A stretch of 24,262 bases of DNA from the IMG/VR virus record IMGVR_UViG_3300049203_000195, positions 1 through 24,262 of that record, one strand, 5' to 3'. Below are positions 6,256-11,300 of this stretch, piece by piece; position 1 is the stretch's first letter, and each line of letters begins with the position of its first letter. The DNA is from a virus. A model generated the notes under the pieces. That model had not been told where the DNA came from. It ran no database searches and saw only the letters and a program-made list of their open reading frames with translations. The translations under genes and the position numbers were made by a program.

Positions 6256-7557
6256 ATGAACACGAACACCGACAACAACACCATCGACGGCGCCATCACG
6301 GAAGTCAAGACCGACAACGCGCTGGCCACGTTCAACCCGACGCAGTACGCGGCCGCCGCGCTGGAGTCCTTCAAACTGCAACTGGCCGCCGCCAAGCGCG
6401 CCGCCAAGAAAGCGGAATTCGACATCACGACCACGGCCGGCATGAAGGAAGCCAAGGCGTTGCGCGCATCGTTCCGCGACATTCGCACCGGCATCGAGAA
6501 CGCCCGCAAGGAAGCGAAAAATCCAATCATCGAAGCCGGTCGGAAGGTCGACGAAGTGGCCAAGGAACTGACGGCCGAAGTCGTGCCGCACGAGCAGCGT
6601 TTCGACCAGCAGATCAAGGACGAAGAGGCGCGCGTCGAAGCCGAGAAGCAGGCCAAGATCGCCGCCGAGCGTGCACGCATCGAGGCGATCGAGCAGCGCA
6701 TCGCGCACATCCGCAACATCCCGACATCTCTGGTGTCGGCCGATTCGGCAACCGTGTCCGCCAAGTTGGAAGAACTGATCGCCAAGCGCCTCGAACCGGG
6801 CATGTACGACGAACACCTGGAAGATGCGATCAACGCATTGAACGCCACGGTGGACGCTCTGCGTGATCTGCACGAAAAGGCGCTGAACTTCGAAGCCGCG
6901 CAGCGCCGTGCCGCCGAGGAACGTGCGGAACTGGAGCGCCTGCGCGCCGAGCAGGCCGAGCGCGAGAAAGCCGAGCGTGCAGCGGAAGCCGAGCGCCAGC
7001 GCCAGATGGCCGAGATGCGCGCCCAGCAGGAAGCCGCCGCCTCAGCGCTGGCCCGCCAGCAGGAACAGATGGCCGCGATCATGGAGATCCAGGGTCTGGC
7101 CGCCGCGCTGCAGGCAGCCGGCGAAGACCGCAACCCCGACGCGATCGAAGCCGCGATGAAAAAAGCCGTGACGTTCAACCCCGGCGACTTCGGCGCCATG
7201 ACGGCAATGGCCAGGATGGCGCGCGACGCCGTGATCCCGCTGCTGGAAAACCTGATGGATGCGTTGCCGGTGCCGGCCGTGCCGGAACCCGATCCGGTGC
7301 AGTACGAACCGACGCGGGAAGTCACGCGCATCATCGGCATCGACCTGACGCCGGAAGGCGATGCGGTTTCGGAGCCCATCGGCGCCGTCGTGCAGGAGCC
7401 GATGCGCGTGGAGCCGGAACCCGATGCCGGCCCGACCGACGACGACATCATCGAACTGATGATGAAGCAGTTCGGCATGTCGGCAAAGGGGGCGCTGGAC
7501 CGACTGGCCCTGATCAACTTCGCGCGCGCCTACGACAAGTTGGCCGAGCAGGCGTAA
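6256..7557 (+). CDS. Coiled-coil phage protein of the recombination operon (433 aa)
   Basis: A mostly helical cytoplasmic protein. Residues ~30-100 are Ala/Lys-rich helices, ~105-150 form a charged coiled coil (DEEARVEAEKQAKIAAERAR), and ~200-275 form a second one rich in Glu, Arg, Ala and Gln. The C-terminal ~110 residues are Pro-rich then acidic, ending in a small helical domain. Similar coiled-coil proteins are often encoded directly after Erf/YqaJ in phages of Burkholderiales, though the function is not established. The gene starts 12 nt after the exonuclease stop, and its own stop is 3 nt from NinB. I infer an accessory role in recombination, for example as a scaffold; no enzymatic motif is visible. 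Annotated names in other phages vary. Confidence 0.85.
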   Translation: MNTNTDNNTIDGAITEVKTDNALATFNPTQYAAAALESFKLQLAAAKRAAKKAEFDITTTAGMKEAKALRASFRDIRTGIENARKEAKNPIIEAGRKVDEVAKELTAEVVPHEQRFDQQIKDEEARVEAEKQAKIAAERARIEAIEQRIAHIRNIPTSLVSADSATVSAKLEELIAKRLEPGMYDEHLEDAINALNATVDALRDLHEKALNFEAAQRRAAEERAELERLRAEQAEREKAERAAEAERQRQMAEMRAQQEAAASALARQQEQMAAIMEIQGLAAALQAAGEDRNPDAIEAAMKKAVTFNPGDFGAMTAMARMARDAVIPLLENLMDALPVPAVPEPDPVQYEPTREVTRIIGIDLTPEGDAVSEPIGAVVQEPMRVEPEPDAGPTDDDIIELMMKQFGMSAKGALDRLALINFARAYDKLAEQA

Positions 7558-7560
7558 CGC

Positions 7561-7881
7561 ATGCGCGCGCGCACCAGCCCACAGAACCGGCTGTTCCATG
7601 CGCTGGTGCGCGACGTGGCGAACGAGATCGTGCTGGCGCCCTGGCGCCGCGCGCTGGCGCTGGAAGCGTGGAAGCGCTACTTCATCGCGCTGTACGTGCG
7701 CGAGGTTCGCATCGAAGCCTACGGCGCCGGCGATACCGATCCGTTCCCGGTGCGGCCCGTGCCCTCGCGCAGCCTGGATAGCTGGCAGATGGCGGACCTG
7801 ATCGAATGCACGTACGCGTGGGGCGCGCACCATGGCATCGAGTGGTCCGAGAAAACGAAACGAATGGAGAATGAATTATGA
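7561..7881 (+). CDS. ninB: NinB-like recombination protein (106 aa, short N-terminus)
   Basis: Lambda NinB (Orf) is a DNA-binding mediator that loads the annealase by displacing SSB. The order of conserved pieces is kept here: SPQNRLFHALVRDVANEI, a central ALEAWKRYFIALYVRE, then SRSLDSWQMADLIE and GAHHGIEWSEKTKRM at the end. Compared with lambda NinB (about 146 residues), the N-terminal ~35-40 residues are missing and no earlier start is possible within 3 nt of the upstream stop, so the short form is probably genuine. There is no good Shine-Dalgarno; translation likely depends on coupling with the upstream gene. Placement after Erf and YqaJ supports the role. A frameshifted or trimmed homologue with altered function is possible. 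Confidence 0.82.
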   Translation: MRARTSPQNRLFHALVRDVANEIVLAPWRRALALEAWKRYFIALYVREVRIEAYGAGDTDPFPVRPVPSRSLDSWQMADLIECTYAWGAHHGIEWSEKTKRMENEL

Positions 7882-8303
7882 AAGCGAATGAACTGGCCCG
7901 CCGTCTCGATGGCATGGACCTGGGCGACTTCCCATCCGAACTGAACAGCACGGCCGAGCGCGCCGGACTGGTCGTCGTGATCGGTATCGATAAACGAACT
8001 GTCGAATTTTTCGGCGCCATTCAGGACCAGATCGAGATCGAGGACGGTGGCACGATCCATCTGGACGCCGAAGGAATCCTGCCCGACCCGGATGACGTGT
8101 CCGACGATGACCGCGCGGCCTACTACGACCGCAAGCGCTTATCGTTCCTGATCGATGCGGAATGGGGTATGCACGGCTTCCCGTGGTCGTTCACGACGGC
8201 GATTCCGCATCATCGTTTTGTGGTGCTGGGACACGACGGCGGGCGCTACTGCCGCAGCATCGTGTTCGACAAGGCCATGCTGGGCACTGGCGGTGCCGCA
8301 TGA
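7878..8303 (+). CDS. Hypothetical acidic phage protein (141 aa)
   Basis: A soluble acidic protein beginning MKANELARRLDGM, with a Asp-rich middle (DPDDVSDDDRAAYYDRKR) and a C-terminal part rich in aromatics (WGMHGFPWSFTTAIPHHRF). I see no known catalytic motif, zinc site or membrane segment. It overlaps NinB at its start (ATGA 7878-7881) and the next gene at its end (ATGA 8300-8303), so it is translationally coupled on both sides. GGAGA lies 7 nt before the ATG. Function unknown. Confidence 0.75.
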   Translation: MKANELARRLDGMDLGDFPSELNSTAERAGLVVVIGIDKRTVEFFGAIQDQIEIEDGGTIHLDAEGILPDPDDVSDDDRAAYYDRKRLSFLIDAEWGMHGFPWSFTTAIPHHRFVVLGHDGGRYCRSIVFDKAMLGTGGAA

Positions 8304-8536
8304 ACGCCGGCGACTACCTCGCCGCCTACACTCTCATGGGTGTGTTCTATTCGCTGCCCAAGGTGGCCGGCTTCCTCAACTTCCTGAACAAAGATCCGGA
8401 CTGGTACGAGGACATCCCTGGCCCGGCATGGGTGATCTCGTTCGTCGCCGGGCTGATCGTCACGGGCGCCATGCTGGCGGTCACGGTCACGTGGCCGTAC
8501 TGGTTGGCGAAGAATTTTTTCAGCAAGGGGGAATGA
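8300..8536 (+). CDS. Small inner-membrane protein (78 aa, probably two TM helices)
   Basis: Hydrophobic segments at about residues 7-26 and 43-66 (VISFVAGLIVTGAMLAVTVTW) flank a polar, Asp-rich loop (NKDPDWYEDIP). The C-terminus is basic. The start at 8300 is set by the ATGA overlap with the preceding stop; the next gene begins by another ATGA at 8533. It is one of two membrane proteins in this early operon (the other is at 9957). Early phage membrane proteins can act in superinfection exclusion, but nothing here proves that. Confidence 0.7.
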   Translation: MNAGDYLAAYTLMGVFYSLPKVAGFLNFLNKDPDWYEDIPGPAWVISFVAGLIVTGAMLAVTVTWPYWLAKNFFSKGE

Positions 8537-9111
8537 TGGCCGGCAACAAGAAACCGAACCGTAAGCCGACGCCGAAGGGCATCGGCACGCCGCAGCGCAT
8601 GGTCGAACGCATGGAAACGGGCCTCGTCGAACGCGCCAAGCGCAACCAGGACCGGCGCGACCGCAACCTGCGCCTGACCAAACTGCCGCTCGGGCACCCA
8701 ACGAACCGCCACGTGCTGGACTGGACGTTCGGGCCGCTCGATCGGATGTTCGCCGAGCACGAGAAGACCGGCGGCCACCTGTTCAGCGAGGACGGTCAGG
8801 CGGTCATGTGGGTCGAACGCGACCAGTGCTACACGCCCGTCGTCGACGCGTGCATGGAACTGCACCGGCAGTTCGAATTCACAGCCGAGGAACGCGGATG
8901 GGGCGACGTCCCGCCCGGTATGCTGGCCTACGGCGCCAAGCTGGCGCGCGGCGCGCGCCTGGATATACAGGATCTGGCCGACGCCCGCGCGACGGTGCAG
9001 TGGATGCGCGACCGGCTATCAGAGATCACGTGCTGGGACTGGTACAACTCGATGAACCGCATGGAAGAACAGGAAAAGGCGCAGGCGGACGCAGTGGAGC
9101 ATGCAGCATGA
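8533..9111 (+). CDS. Hypothetical phage protein with basic N-terminus (192 aa)
   Basis: Residues 1-50 are strongly basic (NKKPNRKPTPKGIG, then many Arg/Lys), consistent with nucleic-acid binding. Residues ~55-180 are a mixed, mostly helical domain with several Trp (TFGPLDRMFAEHEK, VMWVERDQC, TCWDWYNSMNRME). The ATG at 8533 overlaps the upstream stop as ATGA, with AAGGGGGA just upstream; a second in-frame ATG at 8536 could also be used. The gene overlaps the next one by 4 nt (9108-9111). I do not recognise the family. Confidence 0.75.
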   Translation: MMAGNKKPNRKPTPKGIGTPQRMVERMETGLVERAKRNQDRRDRNLRLTKLPLGHPTNRHVLDWTFGPLDRMFAEHEKTGGHLFSEDGQAVMWVERDQCYTPVVDACMELHRQFEFTAEERGWGDVPPGMLAYGAKLARGARLDIQDLADARATVQWMRDRLSEITCWDWYNSMNRMEEQEKAQADAVEHAA

Positions 9112-9491
9112 CCGAATTCAGCGGGAACACCATTTCAAAGCAGGTCCGCCAGTACGTGGCCGACAATCCGCGCTGCCTCAAGTCGGAGATCATGCGCGAC
9201 CTTGGCATCATCCGCAACACGGCATCGGGCACACTGAACCGCCTGCGCGCTGCCGGCCATGTGCGCTGCATTCAGGATACGGTCGACGTCGACGGCAAGA
9301 AATTCCCGGTGACGCGCTGGGAGATCGGTACCGACCCCGATGTCATCCTCAAGGACAGCACCGAAGGCGCGCCGCGCCGCCGCTTCCTCAAGGAGTGGAC
9401 CGCCCACGTGGAAGCCGACCAGTTGTTCACGCTGTTTTTCAATAAGCACAACAAGGAGAACGCCAAAGATGAAACCGCATATGCATTGTGA
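9108..9491 (+). CDS. Winged-helix-like DNA-binding protein (127 aa)
   Basis: Residues ~8-60 look like a winged HTH: SKQVRQYVADNP, CLKSEIMRDLGI, RNTASGTLNRLRAAGHV, then a short beta hairpin (CIQDTVDVDGKKFPVTRWEI). This is the arrangement of MarR- or DprA-type small regulators. The C-terminal half is charged with aromatic residues (ADQLFTLFFNKHNKEN) and could dimerise. The start overlaps the preceding stop (ATGA). The final 23 nt overlap the next gene in another frame. A role as a regulator of late or lysogeny genes is possible from its place near the operon end, but this is inference. Confidence 0.75.
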   Translation: MTEFSGNTISKQVRQYVADNPRCLKSEIMRDLGIIRNTASGTLNRLRAAGHVRCIQDTVDVDGKKFPVTRWEIGTDPDVILKDSTEGAPRRRFLKEWTAHVEADQLFTLFFNKHNKENAKDETAYAL

Positions 9492-9960
9492 ATCTATTAA
9501 GGCGTGGGCCGGTGGCGCGCGCATCCAGTGGCGCACGCCGGGAACTTCGGTCTGGATCGACTGCATCCACATGCCTGAGTGGAGCATTGACCGCGAATAC
9601 CGCGTCAAGCCGCCCGAGCCAAATTATCCGACCACACAACTGCCTCATGCCGATATGGCGCGAATCATGCAGATGAATGGGAACGTGCCTCCGGAGGGGT
9701 GGCGCCAAGTTGCAAACGCGGCCCTGCGCCACGCCTGCGACGCCGGCCAAGTCGTGCGCCGCGAGGAATTCGACCGCGCCATTGGCGAGCGCAAGACGCG
9801 CGACGCCGCCATTGCCGATGCAGTCATGCAGGAAGCCGCCAGCATTGTCGAAAGCATGGCGGCAGGATTAAGCGTCACGCTGGCCGACATGCTCGCCGTC
9901 GCAGCCGAGAAGGTGCGCAGTACGGCCGTGGCCGACATCATCCAGCGGGCCGCGCCATGA
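9469..9960 (+). CDS. Phage protein with W...EYRVKP N-terminal domain (163 aa)
   Basis: The N-terminal ~50 residues (AWAGGARIQWRTPGTSVWIDC then WSIDREYRVKP) match a short beta-rich module common in phage early genes, which ends in EYRxKP and has no known function. The middle and C-terminal region is helical and Ala-rich (IADAVMQEAASIVESMAAGLSVTLADMLAVAAEKV). I chose the ATG at 9469 because AAGGAG lies about 10 nt upstream and the EYRxKP module then begins near the N-terminus; an open frame extends farther upstream as a shadow. It overlaps the preceding gene by 23 nt and the next by 4 nt. Confidence 0.72.
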   Translation: MKPHMHCESIKAWAGGARIQWRTPGTSVWIDCIHMPEWSIDREYRVKPPEPNYPTTQLPHADMARIMQMNGNVPPEGWRQVANAALRHACDAGQVVRREEFDRAIGERKTRDAAIADAVMQEAASIVESMAAGLSVTLADMLAVAAEKVRSTAVADIIQRAAP

Positions 9961-10100
9961 AGTCGCCGAATTGCTGCAACCAGAACTGCAACCAGGGCGA
10001 CAACTGCCCGAACCGCCGCGCTGCGCCTCCGACCGCGCGCGAATGGGCCTTCGTCGTAATCCTGTTGGTTTTCGGGCTCGTGCTTTCTTGCCTGCGATAA
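9957..10100 (+). CDS. Tiny Cys-rich single-pass membrane protein (47 aa)
   Basis: The N-terminal 20 residues are polar and contain four cysteines and many Asn (PNCCNQNCNQGDNCPN). Residues ~30-46 form one hydrophobic helix (WAFVVILLVFGLVLSC). The start at 9957 overlaps the upstream stop as ATGA. It is the last gene of the rightward operon, which ends in a structured region and a strong terminator at 10241-10276. The Cys/Asn-rich head could bind metal or form disulphides; function unknown. Coding status rests on the coupled start and the clear TM segment. Confidence 0.6.
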   Translation: MKSPNCCNQNCNQGDNCPNRRAAPPTAREWAFVVILLVFGLVLSCLR

Positions 10101-10107
10101 AAAGTTG

Positions 10108-10136
10108 TTGACGGGAATTACTTCCGGATAGAGAAT
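10108..10136 (+). promoter_or_regulatory. Candidate promoter for the structured RNA
   Basis: TTGACG (10108-10113; 5 of 6 to TTGACA), a 17-bp spacer and GAGAAT (10131-10136; 4 of 6) lie just after the last gene of the rightward operon. Transcription would start near 10142-10144, at the base of the first hairpin. Given the modest -10, this may be chance, and the RNA could instead be the 3' UTR of the operon. Confidence 0.4.
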
Positions 10137-10141
10137 CGAAT

Positions 10142-10276
10142 CACAACTGGGAACGTTGTGTGAGGCGCAGCGGCAGACGTTCATCTGCCGATGGGCATGG
10201 CCGGTGACACGGACCATGCAGAGGTAACGCGGTAAAGGAAAAGGCCACGGTTTTACTCCCCGTGGCCTTTTCTTTT
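10142..10276 (+). ncRNA. Candidate structured small RNA or 3' UTR (three hairpins plus terminator)
   Basis: In 135 nt without an open frame I see successive perfect or near-perfect stems. H1 is CACAAC 10142-10147 with GTTGTG 10155-10160. H2 is CGGCAGA 10171-10177 with TCTGCCG 10184-10190. H3 is GCATGGCCG 10195-10203 with CGG 10210-10212 and CCATGC 10214-10219 (one bulged A). They are followed by a linker and the terminator hairpin. A promoter-like element lies directly upstream, so an independent sRNA of about 135 nt is plausible. Otherwise it is a stabilising 3' UTR of the rightward operon. I do not recognise a known RNA family. Confidence 0.5.
10241..10276 (+). terminator. Strong rho-independent terminator, probably bidirectional
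   Basis: A perfect 10-bp stem AAGGCCACGG (10241-10250) / CCGTGGCCTT (10260-10269) with a 9-nt loop is followed by TTCTTTTTT. On the minus strand the stem is followed by TTCCTTT, so it can also stop the convergent two-gene unit that ends at 10288. Confidence 0.92.
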
Positions 10277-10287
10277 TTGGATGGCGA

Positions 10288-10587
10288 CTACTGCTCGTCG
10301 GATGGCAGGATGCGATAGGTGCGCGCGGTTATGCCATTCAGACCGAGAGCATGGATGCTGGCCGCAAAACGGTCCCAAGCCGTGTCAGCGCCCTTTCGGT
10401 CCGCAATGGCGCAGGCCGAGCGCAACAGGTCTTCCAGTTCCTGATCCCGCCTGTCTGCCGCCACCATGCTGCGCAATAAATCTGCGCACTCGCGGAACGT
10501 CGCACGGCGGCCCGGATGCGCCGCATCCTCCATTTCTGCCATTACCTCCCAGTTACCGGCTATTTCTTCGATGATTGCGTTTTTCAT
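10288..10587 (-). CDS. Hypothetical helical protein, partner of the XRE regulator (99 aa)
   Basis: A small soluble, mainly helical protein (MKNAIIEEIAGNWEVMAEMED, FRECADLLRSMVAADRRDQELEDLLRSACA, ending RTYRILPSDEQ). No catalytic motif is evident. GGAAGGG lies about 6 nt upstream of the ATG at 10587; a longer open frame reaches into the HTH gene but has no ribosome-binding site. It begins 14 nt after the HTH gene stop, so the two form one unit ending at the shared terminator. The pairing of a small regulator and a small second gene suggests a toxin-antitoxin-like or exclusion function, but no toxin fold is recognisable. Confidence 0.68.
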   Translation of the reverse strand: MKNAIIEEIAGNWEVMAEMEDAAHPGRRATFRECADLLRSMVAADRRDQELEDLLRSACAIADRKGADTAWDRFAASIHALGLNGITARTYRILPSDEQ

Positions 10588-10601
10588 GTTGCCCTTCCAA
10601 G

Positions 10602-10910
10602 TTAGACAGGATGATGCGCGACATCTTCGCACTGCGCGGCCAGGCGCGCCAGCACCGGATACCCCAGCGCCTGCTTCATGTCGCGGATACTGCGCCCGGT
10701 GACTTCGTTCAGAGCGATCAGGATCGTGGCGCCGATCGGCAGCCAGCCGTTGCGCAACTTGCTGATCACGGGCGGGCTCATCTCGACCAGCCGCGACAGG
10801 TGCGCATCGTTCTTGATGCCGGCTTCCAGCATCAACTGGTTGAGCAACGCGCCTTGCTTTTCTGCCAGCGCCGCGCGCGCCTGCGCATCGTCATCCTTCT
10901 TTTGTTTCAT
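10602..10910 (-). CDS. XRE-type helix-turn-helix regulator (102 aa)
   Basis: Residues ~20-80 form a lambda-repressor-type HTH: LLNQLMLEAGI, KNDAHLSRLVEMSPPVISKLRNG (recognition helix), then ATILIALNEVTGRSIRDMKQALG. The N-terminal 18 residues are highly charged and the C-terminal ~20 are a short tail without a RecA-cleavable domain. AAGGAG lies 7 nt before the ATG at 10910. The promoter and a tandem 15-bp repeat that overlaps the -10 are upstream, implying negative autoregulation. It is transcribed opposite to the recombination operon and is separated from the late region by a terminator, so it is its own unit. It could be a lysogeny-related or accessory regulator. Confidence 0.8.
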   Translation of the reverse strand: MKQKKDDDAQARAALAEKQGALLNQLMLEAGIKNDAHLSRLVEMSPPVISKLRNGWLPIGATILIALNEVTGRSIRDMKQALGYPVLARLAAQCEDVAHHPV

Positions 10911-10937
10911 CGGGTTCTCCTTGCTGTTAGTTTCGGA

Positions 10938-10967
10938 TTGGAATGTTACCGCTTGGAATGATAACGC
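10938..10967. promoter_or_regulatory. Tandem operator for the XRE regulator (two 15-bp direct repeats)
   Basis: TTGGAATGTTACCGC (10938-10952) is followed without a gap by TTGGAATGATAACGC (10953-10967), identical at 13 of 15 positions. The second copy contains the -10 of the minus-strand promoter (10958-10963), so binding would block transcription of the regulator gene. Confidence 0.65.
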
Positions 10968-10986
10968 AAGTAATGTGTTGTGGAAA
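10958..10986 (-). promoter_or_regulatory. Promoter of the XRE regulator unit
   Basis: On the minus strand TTTCCA (-35, 10981-10986; 4 of 6), a 17-bp spacer and TATCAT (-10, 10958-10963; 5 of 6) give a start about 40 nt before the ATG at 10910. It sits directly after the late-operon terminator and is overlapped by the tandem repeat. Confidence 0.6.
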
Positions 10987-10987
10987 T

Positions 10988-11017
10988 AAAAAAGCCCCGG
11001 CATTTGACTGCCGAGGC
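10988..11017 (-). terminator. Rho-independent terminator of the leftward late operon
   Basis: The stem 10994-11002 / 11009-11017 (9 positions, one C-A mismatch, 6-nt loop) is followed on the minus strand by six T residues. It lies 35 nt after the last late gene (stop at 11053) and directly upstream of the XRE promoter. Confidence 0.85.
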
Positions 11018-11052
11018 AAGGCCGCGCGGACGCGGCACAGGAGAACGCGGGG

Positions 11053-11298
11053 TTATAGGTAGATGCGGTTGTCGCGGCTGCCCAGCACGATGCAGCGCGC
11101 ACGCGGCGCTGGCACGAACGAGGTATCGGCCGCCGCGCCGGGGTGCGCCAGCGACAGCGCGCCGAGCGTCGAGCGGATCACGACCGGCCCGTCCACCGTC
11201 AGTTCGATGACGTCGTTGTCGGGCTGTTCGACGTAGAACTGGGGACCATAGATCGCATGGCCGGCGGCGGTTTTCTGCGGGGAGAAGATGCGGTCCAT
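11053..11298 (-). CDS. Small hypothetical late protein (81 aa)
   Basis: The last gene of the late operon. The protein is probably beta-rich (GPQFYVEQPDNDVIELTVDGPVVIRSTLGALSLAHPG), with an Ala/Pro/Arg stretch and the ending CIVLGSRDNRIYL. It has no signal peptide or membrane helix. The ATG at 11298 lies 2 nt after the stop of the beta-helix tail protein, so the two are probably coupled; a small tail-tip, chaperone or fiber-associated role is inferred only from position. Family unknown. Confidence 0.65.
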   Translation of the reverse strand: MDRIFSPQKTAAGHAIYGPQFYVEQPDNDVIELTVDGPVVIRSTLGALSLAHPGAAADTSFVPAPRARCIVLGSRDNRIYL

Positions 11299-11300
11299 GA

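Noticed and set aside
5440-6873. A 477-codon minus-strand open frame opposite the exonuclease and coiled-coil genes
   Set aside because: Composition is that of an antisense shadow and both plus-strand genes have clear motifs and start sites.
6252-7517. A 421-codon Ser-rich minus-strand open frame opposite the coiled-coil gene
   Set aside because: The Ser/Ala/Arg bias is the mirror of the Ala/Glu/Arg coiled coil; there is no start signal.
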